Shown piece by piece: positions 56,001-64,000 of a stretch of DNA of 64,000 bases (the first letter of the stretch is position 1; every line of letters begins with the position of its first letter). This stretch comes from Acidimicrobiales bacterium. Lineage in GTDB: Bacteria; Actinomycetota; Acidimicrobiia; Acidimicrobiales; RAAP-2. Under the pieces are notes generated by a model that was given only the letters and a program-made list of their open reading frames with translations, was not told the DNA's origin and did not search any database. The position numbers were made by a program, and so were the translations under genes. The stretch is taken from assembly GCA_025351385.1 (NCBI GenBank), contig JANXWA010000028.1, positions 1-64,000 on the forward strand, in the 5' to 3' direction.

Positions 56001-56569
56001 TCGGCTGGCTACACGGGACGGTCCTGCACCACCACGCCAGCGGCGCCGTCGTGCTCGACGTTCACGGCGTGGGCTACGAGGTGCACGTCGCATCGTTCGA
56101 CGAGTACCGGATCGGCGACGTGGTCGAGCTGTTCATCTACACGATCGTGCGCGCCGACGCGATCCTCCTCTACGGATTCGCCTCCTACGAGGACCGAGAG
56201 TTCTTCGAGCTGCTGCTCGCGACGCCCGGCGTCGGCCCCTCGACGGCGCTCGCCGCCCTACGCACGATGACCACGGGAGAGTTGGCGACGGCAATCGAGA
56301 ACGGCGACGCGAAGGTCGTCGCCTCGATTCCCGGAATCGGCGCCAAGACCGCCAGCCGGATCGTGCTCGAGCTGAAGGGCAAGGTCATGGTGCCGGGCAC
56401 GTACGTCGCGATGGCGACATCGAAGTTGGAGAACGACGCCATCGAGGACGCCTTGCGGGGACTCGGCTACACGACCCAGGAGGTCCGCCAGGCTCTGGCC
56501 GGCGTCACGCTGCCCGACGATGAGTCGGCGGCCCTGCGCCAAGCGCTTTCGCTCCTGAGGCGTCAGTGA
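55997..56569 (+). CDS. ruvA: Holliday-junction protein RuvA
   Basis: 190 residues. An N-terminal OB fold (IGWLHGTVLHHHASGAVVLDVHGVGYEVHV), two helix-hairpin-helix motifs (TPGVGPSTALAALR and IPGIGAKTASRIVLEL), and a C-terminal domain (DALRGLGYTTQEVRQAL) that contacts RuvB. Tetramer on the junction. Seven nt separate it from ruvB. Confidence 0.96.
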   Translation: MIGWLHGTVLHHHASGAVVLDVHGVGYEVHVASFDEYRIGDVVELFIYTIVRADAILLYGFASYEDREFFELLLATPGVGPSTALAALRTMTTGELATAIENGDAKVVASIPGIGAKTASRIVLELKGKVMVPGTYVAMATSKLENDAIEDALRGLGYTTQEVRQALAGVTLPDDESAALRQALSLLRRQ

Positions 56570-56576
56570 GGCGACG

Positions 56577-57617
56577 ATGAGCCGCCACGAGATTGACGTC
56601 GAGCAGTTGTCACGCGGCATCGTGGCCCCGGTCGCCGATGAGCAGGAACGTCGCGCCGAAGTGTCGCTTCGACCGAGCACCTTGGCCGAGTTCATTGGCC
56701 AGCCCGAGCTGGTGCGACATCTCGAGATCGTGCTCGGCTCGGCCCGGGCCCGCAACCAGACGGCCGACCACCTGCTCTTCGCCGGCCCTCCGGGCCTTGG
56801 CAAGACGTCGCTCGCCAGCATTGTCGCGAGCGAGATGGGCGCGGGGTTTCGCATCACCTCCGGTCCGGTCCTCTCGCGCCCGGGGGACCTCGCGGCGCTG
56901 CTGACCGATCTGCAGGACGGCGACGTGCTGTTCGTCGACGAGATCCATCGGCTCAGCCGCGCCGTCGAGGAGGTCCTCTACCCCGCGATGGAGGATCGAC
57001 GTCTTGACGTGATGATCGGTCGGGGACCGTCGGCGCGAGCGATCCGCCTCGACTTGCCCAACTTCACCCTCGTCGGGGCGACCACGCGCACAGGACTGGT
57101 CGCAGCGCCATTGCGTGACCGCTTCGGCTTCGTTGGTCAGCTCGACCTCTACGACGTGGAGGAGCTGTCCGTGATCGTCACCCGCTCGGCCGGACTGCTG
57201 GAGGTGAAGCTCGCGGGCATCGCCGCCAAGGTCATCGCCGGACGCAGTCGCGGTACGCCGAGAGTCGCGAACCGGCTGCTGCGTCGAGTTCGCGACTTCG
57301 CGGCCGTGGGGGGATACCGGGTCGTCGACGAGTCGGTCGCCGTCGAAGCATTGGCGCTCTTCGGGATCGACGAGTACGGGCTCGACAAGATCGACCGGCG
57401 GATCCTCACCCTGCTCTGTCAGCAGTTCGCGCACCAGCCGGTCGGACTCTCGACGCTGGCCCACGCCTGCGGGGAAGAGACCTCTACCATCGAGGATGCC
57501 TACGAGCCGTATTTGCTGCGCGAGGGGCTGCTCATCCGCACGCCGCGCGGTCGCGTCGCCACGGAGCGGGCGTTCCATCACCTGGGGATCACGCCGCGCG
57601 GCGGGGGTCTGGTCTAG
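56577..57617 (+). CDS. ruvB: Holliday-junction helicase RuvB
   Basis: 346 residues. AAA+ ATPase with Walker A GPPGLGKTSLA near 65, Walker B LFVDEIHRL near 120, sensor LVGATTRTG near 165, arginine region LRDRFGF, and a winged-helix end (QQFAHQPVGLSTLAHACGEE...). Hexameric motor driving branch migration with RuvA. Confidence 0.97.
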   Translation: MSRHEIDVEQLSRGIVAPVADEQERRAEVSLRPSTLAEFIGQPELVRHLEIVLGSARARNQTADHLLFAGPPGLGKTSLASIVASEMGAGFRITSGPVLSRPGDLAALLTDLQDGDVLFVDEIHRLSRAVEEVLYPAMEDRRLDVMIGRGPSARAIRLDLPNFTLVGATTRTGLVAAPLRDRFGFVGQLDLYDVEELSVIVTRSAGLLEVKLAGIAAKVIAGRSRGTPRVANRLLRRVRDFAAVGGYRVVDESVAVEALALFGIDEYGLDKIDRRILTLLCQQFAHQPVGLSTLAHACGEETSTIEDAYEPYLLREGLLIRTPRGRVATERAFHHLGITPRGGGLV

Positions 57618-57672
57618 CGAGAGTCGTCCCAGCGAGTAGGGTTTCTTGGGTCTATTGACGGAGGAACTACAT

Positions 57673-58011
57673 ATGTTGTTGGCCAAGGCGGGCGGCGGTA
57701 CATCGTCGATTCTCATCATCTACGTCATCGTTTTCGGGGCTCTGTACTTCTTCTATCTCCGCCCCCGCTCGAAGAAGCAAAAGGCGGCCCGTTCCCAGGC
57801 CCGCAAGGTCGAGGTCGGCGAGCGGGCCCAGACCATCGGCGGCTTCGTGGGCATGGTGATCTCCATTGACAACGACCTGGTGACGCTGCGCGGCGCGAGC
57901 GGCGTCGAGTTGGACTTCGTCCCGACGGCCATCGCGCGACGATTCGACCCCCCGGCCGTCGAGGAGACGACCGACGACGAGCACGAGCACGAAGAAGGCG
58001 ACAAGCAGTAA
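57673..58011 (+). CDS. yajC: Preprotein translocase subunit YajC
   Basis: 112 residues: one membrane helix (SSILIIYVIVFGALYFFYL), a basic stretch RPRSKKQKAARSQ, then a small domain with GERAQTIGGFVGMVISIDND. The tail is acidic (EETTDDEHEHEEGDKQ). Forms the SecDF-YajC complex. ATG with GGAGG. Stop overlaps secD ATG by one nt. Confidence 0.93.
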   Translation: MLLAKAGGGTSSILIIYVIVFGALYFFYLRPRSKKQKAARSQARKVEVGERAQTIGGFVGMVISIDNDLVTLRGASGVELDFVPTAIARRFDPPAVEETTDDEHEHEEGDKQ

Positions 58012-59516
58012 TGGCCCAGCAGGTTGGCTCACGGCGGTCGATGGCCGTCAGTCTCATCCTCACGATCGTGATCGCGTTCGGATCGTTGCTGGCGACCATG
58101 TCGCTCGGCTGGGGTCCCAAGTTGGGCCTCGACCTCGCCGGTGGTCTTTCGGTCGTCTACAAGCCCGTGGGGACGGCGACCAACGCCAACATGAAAGAGG
58201 TCGTGACGATCCTCACGAACCGCGTGAACGGACTGGGCGTCTCGGGCGCCAAGGTCAACCTCCAAGGGAAGAACGTGGTCGTGAGCGTGCCCGGCGTCAC
58301 CGACGCGCGCGCCGTTCTAGCGGCCGTCGGCCAGACCGCGCAGCTACTCTTTCGCCCGGTGATGTGCCAAGTCACCCAGGCCAAGAAGACCCAGCAGGTC
58401 ACTGGAGCCCTTCCCCCCTGCGGGTCGCAGTACCTCCTCTCGGCCGCCAACTTGAACATCAACATCACGACCGGCAGCCCGACCAACGCCATTCAGCCCG
58501 ACCCCAAGTACGCGAAGGTCGCCTCGACTCTGCCCGCGAACGACAGCTCCAAGGATTCGGTCATTCTGCCGGTCCTCGGCCAGCCCAGCGTGCGTTATCT
58601 GCTCGGCCCGGCGCAGATGACGGGCCAGTCGGTCTCCAAGGCCTTCGCCCAGCAGGATCAGGTGGGCGCCTGGGTCGTCAACTACAACCTGACCTCGACA
58701 GGTAGCCCCCTCTGGGACAACGTCGCACGTCAGAACTTCCACCAGCAGGTCGCCATCGAACTCGACGGCGTCATCCAGTCGGCACCGTTGATCCTCCCGA
58801 ACCAAGCGGCCTTCACCAGCTTCGCCGGCGCGGGTCAGATCTCGGGCTCGTTCACGCAAGGCTCGGCCAAGAACCTGGCCCTCGCGATGGAGTTCGGTTC
58901 CCTGCCGGTGCGGCTCGTGCCCCAAAACACCGTGACCGTGTCACCGACCCTCGGCCACAGCTCGCTCGTGGCGGGCCTCGGCGCGGGCCTGGTCGGACTC
59001 GCCCTCGTTCTGCTCTACACGATCCTCTACTACCGTGCGCTCGGCCTCGTGATCGTGCTCGGACTCATCGTGACCGCGGCGCTGCTCTGGGCGATCATCT
59101 CGGCGCTGGGCCACACCGCCTTCGCGCCGAGCTTCGACCTGGCCGGCGTCACCGGTCTGATCGTCTCGATCGGCATCACGGTCGACAGCTACATCGTCTA
59201 CTTCGAACGATTGAAAGACGAGGCCCGAGCAGGGCGCTCGGTGAGAACCTCGGTCGACCGGGGCTTTCGCTCCGCGTGGCGCACCGTCCTGGCGGCCGAC
59301 TCGGTCAGCCTGCTCGCCGCCGTGCTGCTCTACATCATCGCGGTCGGCGACGTGCGGGGCTTCGCCTTCTTCCTCGGCCTCTCCACCCTGATGGACGTCT
59401 TCATCACGTGGTACTTCACACGGCCCCTCGTGGTGCTGCTCGGACGACGCGGCACCCAGGGCACCTCGGCGCTCTCGATGGTTGCCGGCCTGTACTCGGG
59501 GGGCCAGGGTGAGTGA
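58011..59516 (+). CDS. secD: Protein-export membrane protein SecD
   Basis: 501 residues. First helix near 15, then GLDLAGGLSVVYKP, the periplasmic P1 domain, and five helices in the C-terminal ~190 residues with FDLAGVTGLIVSIGITVDSYIVYFERLKDE. Uses the proton gradient to help protein translocation. Cotranscribed with yajC and secF. Confidence 0.95.
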   Translation: MAQQVGSRRSMAVSLILTIVIAFGSLLATMSLGWGPKLGLDLAGGLSVVYKPVGTATNANMKEVVTILTNRVNGLGVSGAKVNLQGKNVVVSVPGVTDARAVLAAVGQTAQLLFRPVMCQVTQAKKTQQVTGALPPCGSQYLLSAANLNINITTGSPTNAIQPDPKYAKVASTLPANDSSKDSVILPVLGQPSVRYLLGPAQMTGQSVSKAFAQQDQVGAWVVNYNLTSTGSPLWDNVARQNFHQQVAIELDGVIQSAPLILPNQAAFTSFAGAGQISGSFTQGSAKNLALAMEFGSLPVRLVPQNTVTVSPTLGHSSLVAGLGAGLVGLALVLLYTILYYRALGLVIVLGLIVTAALLWAIISALGHTAFAPSFDLAGVTGLIVSIGITVDSYIVYFERLKDEARAGRSVRTSVDRGFRSAWRTVLAADSVSLLAAVLLYIIAVGDVRGFAFFLGLSTLMDVFITWYFTRPLVVLLGRRGTQGTSALSMVAGLYSGGQGE

Positions 59517-60675
59517 CGAGACCATGATTAGCGACGTCGCACCGGCCGAGGTCAAGGCCCCGGGACACTTCGGGCGCCTCTACCAAGGCCTCACCACGAT
59601 CGACTTCGTCGGACGCAAGAGGACCTGGTTCACCATCTCGGTGATCATCATCGTCATCGGGCTCGGCTCACTCGCGATCCGGGGCTTCAACCTCGGCATC
59701 GACTTCAAGGGCGGCAGCTCGTGGGAGGTGCTGGCCCCGCACACGTCGATCCAGGCGGTGACGACCGCGGTCAACAACGCCGGGCTCTCCAACCCGATCG
59801 TCGAGAAGCTCGGCAGCGAGACCTACCAGGTCAGCGCCGACTTGAACGCGCTCTCGGCGTCGGCGCAGCTGGACCTGACCAACAAGGTCGTCGACGCGAT
59901 GGCCAAGGTCGCCGGTAAGAACGTCAACCAGGTCTCCACGAGCGCCGTCGGGCCGACCTGGGGCGGCCAGATCACCAACCGGGCCCTCGAGGCCCTGATC
60001 GTCTTCTTCATCGCGGTCGTGGCGTACATCAGCATCCGCTTCGAGCCCAAGATGGCGCTCGCCGCCTTCATCGCGATGGTCCACGACCTCCTCGTCACGG
60101 TCGGCGTGTACTCGCTCTTCGGCTTCCAGATCACGCCAGACACCGTCATCGCGATCCTGACGATCCTCGGTTACTCCCTCTACGACACCGTCGTCGTGTT
60201 CGACCGAGTGCGTGACAACACCGGCACGGTGCTGAAGAGCGGCGACATGAGCTACGGCGACATGGTCAACCTCTCGATGAACCAGACGCTGGCCCGCTCG
60301 ATCAACACCTCGCTGGTGGCGATCCTGCCGGTCTTCTCCGTGCTCGCCGTCGGCGCCTACATCCTCGGCGCGACGACCCTGCAGAACTACGGTCTGGCGC
60401 TCTTTGTCGGGCTGATGAGCGGGGCCTACTCGTCGATCTTCATCGCCAGCCCGCTACTCGCGGTGATGAAAGAGCGCGAGCCCCGTTTCCGCGAGTTGGC
60501 CCTGCGCGCCGCCGCCCGCGGTGACCACGCCGTGTTGAGCGCGAACGCCGCCGCGAAGCTGTCGGGCGAGAGCGCGCAACGCCAGCGCCGCTCGACGGCA
60601 TCGGGCCAATCGTCCTCGACGTCGGCCACGGGCTACGCCATCCAGGCCCGCGCGCGCAAGCCCAAGAAGCGATAG
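59509..60675 (+). CDS. secF: Protein-export membrane protein SecF
   Basis: 388 residues. First helix near 45 (TISVIIIVIGLGSLAI), GIDFKGGSSWEVL, a small exterior domain, and five helices with TILGYSLYDTVVVFDRVRDN. The C-terminus is Ser/Arg/Lys-rich. GTG 59509 overlaps secD. ATG 59524 is an alternative. Confidence 0.94.
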   Translation: MSDETMISDVAPAEVKAPGHFGRLYQGLTTIDFVGRKRTWFTISVIIIVIGLGSLAIRGFNLGIDFKGGSSWEVLAPHTSIQAVTTAVNNAGLSNPIVEKLGSETYQVSADLNALSASAQLDLTNKVVDAMAKVAGKNVNQVSTSAVGPTWGGQITNRALEALIVFFIAVVAYISIRFEPKMALAAFIAMVHDLLVTVGVYSLFGFQITPDTVIAILTILGYSLYDTVVVFDRVRDNTGTVLKSGDMSYGDMVNLSMNQTLARSINTSLVAILPVFSVLAVGAYILGATTLQNYGLALFVGLMSGAYSSIFIASPLLAVMKEREPRFRELALRAAARGDHAVLSANAAAKLSGESAQRQRRSTASGQSSSTSATGYAIQARARKPKKR

Positions 60676-60683
60676 TCGACCGG

Positions 60684-60689
60684 TAGGCT
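60684..60689 (+). promoter_or_regulatory. Leaderless -10 hexamer of rel
   Basis: TAGGCT, 6-nt gap GACCCC, then ATG 60696. Same hexamer as pdxS and the MMPL gene. Confidence 0.55.
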
Positions 60690-60695
60690 GACCCC

Positions 60696-62909
60696 ATGGT
60701 CAGTCTCACGTCGAGGTCCTCGGCCGATCCCGCACTGATCGGCTCGATCGAGCGTCTCATCGGGCGTTTCCTCGAGCACCACGAGCACGGCGACGTCGAG
60801 CTGATCCGTCGGGCCGGCCTCGCGGCAATCAACGCCCACGAGGGCCAACTGCGCCGCACCGGCGAGCCCTACGTCACCCACCCCATCGCCGTGGCGGACA
60901 TCGCGGCCGACCTCGGCCTCGACGAGGTGACGATCACGGCCGCGCTCTTGCACGACGCCGTGGAGGACACCGGCATCACCAAGGAGTGGCTGGCCCAGGA
61001 GTTCGGCGACCAGGTGTCGGCCGTCGTCGACGGGGTCACCAAGCTCGATCGTCTGGAGTTCGACTCCAAGGAGGAGCAACAGGCCGCGACCATCCGCAAG
61101 ATGTTCATCGCCATGGCCCAGGACTGGCGGGTGCTGCTCATCAAGTTGGCCGACCGGCTGCACAACATGCGCACCATCTCGGTCATGCCCATGGCGCGTC
61201 AGCGCTCCATCGCCCAAGAGACCCTCGACGTCTACGCGCCGTTGGCTCACCGCCTCGGTGTCCAGCAGGTCAAGTGGCAGCTCGAGGACCTCAGTTTCGC
61301 CACGCTGCACCCCAAGCGCTACGCCGAGATCGAGCAGATGGTCGCCGCGCGCCAGCCCGAGCGCGAGGCCTACCTCGGCGAGGTCATGACCACGCTCTCG
61401 GCCAAGCTCGACGAGTTCGGCATCAAGGCCGAGGTGCGCGGACGGCCGAAGCACCTCTGGAGCATCTACGAGAAGATGGTGATCGGCGGGAAGGAGTTCG
61501 ACGACATCTTCGACCTGGTGGGGCTGAGGGTCATCGTCGACGAGGACCGCGACTGCTGGGCGGTGCTGGGCGCCATCCACGCGCTCTGGTCCCCGGTCCA
61601 GGGCCGCTTCAAGGACTTCATCAACTCGCCCAAGTTCAACCTCTACCAGTCCCTGCACACGACGGTCATCGGTCCGCGGGGCAAGTCGGTCGAAGTCCAG
61701 GTGCGCACCTACGAGATGCACCGGCGCGCCGAGTTCGGCGTCGCGGCGCACTGGGGTTACAAGGAGAACGCCTCCAACAAGGAGGTCGCCTGGATGCAGC
61801 GCCTCGTCGACGTGGAAGAGGAGGAGAACGACCCGATCGCCTTCCTCGAGGCGCTGAAGCTGGACCTCGGCCAGGACGAGGTCTACGTCTTCACCCCCAA
61901 GGGCCGGGTCATCCCGCTGATCGAGGGGGCGACCACCATCGACTTCGCCTACGCCGTGCACACCGAGGTCGGCCACCACTGCGTGGGGGCCAAGGTGAAC
62001 GGACGGCTGGTGCCGCTCGACACGGTGCTGCGCTCGGCCGACGTCGTGGAGATCGTGACCTCCAAGAGCGAGGCCGCGGGGCCGTCGCGCGACTGGCTGG
62101 CGATCGCGCAGTCCTCGAGGGCCAAGTCCAAGATCCGCCAGTGGTTCCAGCGCGAGCGACGCGACGACGCCATCGAGGGCGGTCGCGAGGAGCTCACCAA
62201 GGCCCTTCGTCGCGAGGGGCTGCCCATCGCCACCTCGCTCTCCTCGAGCGCGCTCGACGCGGTCATCGCCGCGATGAACCTCGAGGACCTCGACGCGCTG
62301 TTCATGGCCATCGACTCGGGCCAGATCTCGGCCCACGCGGTCGTCCAGCGGCTCGACCGCGAGTTGCGCGGGGGCGGCGACGCCGAGCAGATGCCCACGA
62401 CCGTCACCAAGATGCCGCGCTCGAACCGCACGACGCGGCGCTCGGCCGGCGTCTACGTCGAGGGCCTCGACGACGTCATGATCCACCTGGCGCGGTGCTG
62501 CTCTCCGGTCCCGGGCGACAGCATCATGGGCTTCATCACCCAGGGCCGGGGGGTCTCGGTGCACCGCGACGACTGCTCGAACGCGGTGGCCCTCGCGCAA
62601 CGCCTCGGCGAGCGGATCATCGACGTCGAGTGGGACGGCTCGGTGAGCGGCCAGTACCGCGCGGTCCTCGAGGTGATGGCCTTCGACCGCTCGAGGCTGC
62701 TGCTCGACGTCTCCAAGGTCGTCGCCGAGTACCACCTGAACATCATCTCGTCGAGCTCGTCGACGTCGGGGTCACGGATCGTGCGGATGGTCTTCGACGT
62801 CGAGCTCGCCGACCCCACGCACCTCAGTAGTCTCTTGGCAGCCCTCAAGGGGGTTGACGGGGTGTTCGACGCCTTCCGCCAGCTCCCCGGACAGAACAAG
62901 ACCTCATGA
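60696..62909 (+). CDS. rel: Bifunctional (p)ppGpp synthetase/hydrolase Rel
   Basis: 737 residues. HD hydrolase domain with ALLHDAVEDTGIT near 85, the synthetase domain with LVGLRVIVDEDRDCW and GRFKDFINSPK (RFKD, the bifunctional type) near 270-310, TGS (VYVFTPKGRVIPL) near 395, and a C-terminal ACT domain. Makes and degrades the stringent-response alarmone. Stop overlaps hisS ATG. Confidence 0.95.
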   Translation: MVSLTSRSSADPALIGSIERLIGRFLEHHEHGDVELIRRAGLAAINAHEGQLRRTGEPYVTHPIAVADIAADLGLDEVTITAALLHDAVEDTGITKEWLAQEFGDQVSAVVDGVTKLDRLEFDSKEEQQAATIRKMFIAMAQDWRVLLIKLADRLHNMRTISVMPMARQRSIAQETLDVYAPLAHRLGVQQVKWQLEDLSFATLHPKRYAEIEQMVAARQPEREAYLGEVMTTLSAKLDEFGIKAEVRGRPKHLWSIYEKMVIGGKEFDDIFDLVGLRVIVDEDRDCWAVLGAIHALWSPVQGRFKDFINSPKFNLYQSLHTTVIGPRGKSVEVQVRTYEMHRRAEFGVAAHWGYKENASNKEVAWMQRLVDVEEEENDPIAFLEALKLDLGQDEVYVFTPKGRVIPLIEGATTIDFAYAVHTEVGHHCVGAKVNGRLVPLDTVLRSADVVEIVTSKSEAAGPSRDWLAIAQSSRAKSKIRQWFQRERRDDAIEGGREELTKALRREGLPIATSLSSSALDAVIAAMNLEDLDALFMAIDSGQISAHAVVQRLDRELRGGGDAEQMPTTVTKMPRSNRTTRRSAGVYVEGLDDVMIHLARCCSPVPGDSIMGFITQGRGVSVHRDDCSNAVALAQRLGERIIDVEWDGSVSGQYRAVLEVMAFDRSRLLLDVSKVVAEYHLNIISSSSSTSGSRIVRMVFDVELADPTHLSSLLAALKGVDGVFDAFRQLPGQNKTS

Positions 62910-64000
62910 GCGATCCAGTCACCACCTTCAAGGCCCCCATCGGGACCCACGACGTCCTCGGCCCGGCGTCGGCCCAGTGGGAGGGGCTCGTGGCGACCTT
63001 CGCCCAGTTCGCCTTTCGCTACGACTTCGAGCTGTGCATCACCCCGATGTTCGAGGACGTCGGGGTCTTCAATCGTGGCATCGGCGAGCACAGCGAGGTG
63101 GCGAAGAAGGAGATGTACGTCTTCGCTGACCGCTCGCAGCGACACTACGCGCTACGCCCCGAAGGCACCGCTCCGGTGGTGCGCGCCTTCGTTCAGCACC
63201 ACCCGACCGTCCCGTGGAAGGCGTGGTACGTCACGCCGGCCTTCCGCTACGAGCGGCCCCAGGCCGGCCGGTACCGCCAGCACCACCAGTTGGGCGTCGA
63301 GGTGCTCGGCACGGACGATCCGGCCGTCGACGTCGAGGTCATCTCGCTCGCGCAGCGCTTCTACGAGGCGATTGGACTGCGACGGTTCCGTCTGCTGGTG
63401 AACTCGATGGGCCACGACGTGTGTCGCAGCGCCTACGTGGAGAAGCTGCGTCGACACCTCCTCGCGAACGTCCCGGGTCTGTGCGTCGACCACCGCGACG
63501 TCTGGCACGAGAACCCCCTGCGGGTGCTCGACTGCAAGAAGCGCAGCTGCATCGCGGTCACCGAGCAGGGGCCGATGCTGATCGACCACATCTGCGCCGA
63601 CTGCCGGGACCACTTCGACCGAGTCGTCGCGGGGCTCCTCTCGATCGGCATCCCCAGCACAATCAACCCGCGTTTGGTGCGCGGTTTCGACTACTACACA
63701 CGCACGACGTTCGAATTCGTCTCGGACGCGCTCGACGGCGCCCAGAACGCCATCGGTGGGGGAGGGCGCTACGACCGGCTCGCCGAGCAGCTCGGCGGCA
63801 AGCCTACGAGCGGCATCGGATTTGGCAGCGGCATCGAGCGGCTCCTGCTCGCGCGCGACGCCGAGGACGTCCAGCCGCGCGACCTCATCAACCGCACGCT
63901 CGACCTGTTCGTCATCGACACGACGGACCTCGACGTGGCGACCGAGCTGGTCGACGAGCTGCGCTCGGCCGGCTTCGCGACCGGGCGCTCCTACGACCGG
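62906..64000 (+). CDS. hisS: Histidyl-tRNA synthetase (3' end beyond window)
   Basis: First 365 residues. FKAPIGTHDVLGPASAQWEGL begins the class II core. ALRPEGTAPVVRAFV, motif 2 AFRYERPQAGRYRQHHQLGVEVLG, LVRGFDYYTRTTFEF and GGGGRYDRLAEQLGG follow. The anticodon-binding domain is beginning as the window ends (LDLFVIDTTDLDVATELVDELR). Frame is open to base 64000. ATG overlaps the rel stop (ATGA). Confidence 0.94.
   Translation, partial: MSDPVTTFKAPIGTHDVLGPASAQWEGLVATFAQFAFRYDFELCITPMFEDVGVFNRGIGEHSEVAKKEMYVFADRSQRHYALRPEGTAPVVRAFVQHHPTVPWKAWYVTPAFRYERPQAGRYRQHHQLGVEVLGTDDPAVDVEVISLAQRFYEAIGLRRFRLLVNSMGHDVCRSAYVEKLRRHLLANVPGLCVDHRDVWHENPLRVLDCKKRSCIAVTEQGPMLIDHICADCRDHFDRVVAGLLSIGIPSTINPRLVRGFDYYTRTTFEFVSDALDGAQNAIGGGGRYDRLAEQLGGKPTSGIGFGSGIERLLLARDAEDVQPRDLINRTLDLFVIDTTDLDVATELVDELRSAGFATGRSYDR

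Noticed and set aside
60633-62735. A 700-codon minus-strand frame opposite rel
   Set aside because: Composition (Asp/Arg/His/Gly/Val-rich, no motifs) is that of an antisense shadow of a high-GC gene.

Overview
This 64 kb window is a high-GC, gene-dense chromosomal segment from an actinobacterium. Three lines support this: an MshC-type cysteine ligase (mycothiol synthesis), an F420:NADPH reductase, and a right half whose gene order matches the mycobacterial thrS - HIT - pgsA - acyltransferase - pimA - pdxS - pdxT - yebC - ruvCAB - yajC/secDF - rel - hisS block. The content (no mycolate genes, many secreted small proteins, mixed catabolic genes) would suit a deep-branching class such as Acidimicrobiia. 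That placement is inference.

The left end (about 1-3300) is visibly AT-richer and sparse. It holds a PadR-type regulator, the decayed remains of its membrane-protein partner, and a lone receiver domain with a degenerate metal site. From 3.3 to 16 kb come cystathionine beta-synthase and gamma-lyase (reverse transsulfuration), BioY, an enoyl-CoA hydratase-like enzyme, small secreted proteins, and a trehalose module (OtsA, a GH15 trehalase/glucoamylase, a NagD-like HAD phosphatase). From 16 to 34 kb the content is metabolic and accessory: an aldehyde dehydrogenase, a ComA-like phosphosulfolactate synthase, an acyl-CoA/AMP ligase coupled to an acyltransferase-3, a three-gene run (sphingosine-phosphate-lyase-like PLP enzyme, histidine phosphatase, unknown protein), two SGNH hydrolase paralogues (one at 15.9 kb, one at 26 kb), a Baeyer-Villiger-type monooxygenase, an MDR oxidoreductase, a dienoyl-CoA-reductase-like enzyme and an ACT-containing malic enzyme.

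From 34 to 45 kb lie an MMPL transporter, a cluster of three secreted, mostly Ig-like proteins punctuated by strong terminators, two small-molecule exporters, an ABC exporter and FabI. From 45 kb to the end there is almost continuous plus-strand housekeeping: F420 reductase, MshC, ThrS, HIT hydrolase, phosphatidylinositol-phosphate synthase, PIM acyltransferase and PimA (cell-envelope phosphoinositides), an inactive M48-like membrane protein, PdxST (vitamin B6), YebC, RuvCAB, YajC-SecD-SecF, Rel, and a HisS that runs off the end.

The clearest previously unannotated signal is regulatory. At least a dozen genes start 6-7 nt after a TANNNT hexamer with no Shine-Dalgarno, the signature of leaderless transcripts. 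The same signal supports two small genes: a 46-codon lysine-rich protein at 8049-8189 and a 20-codon leader ORF immediately before the malic enzyme.
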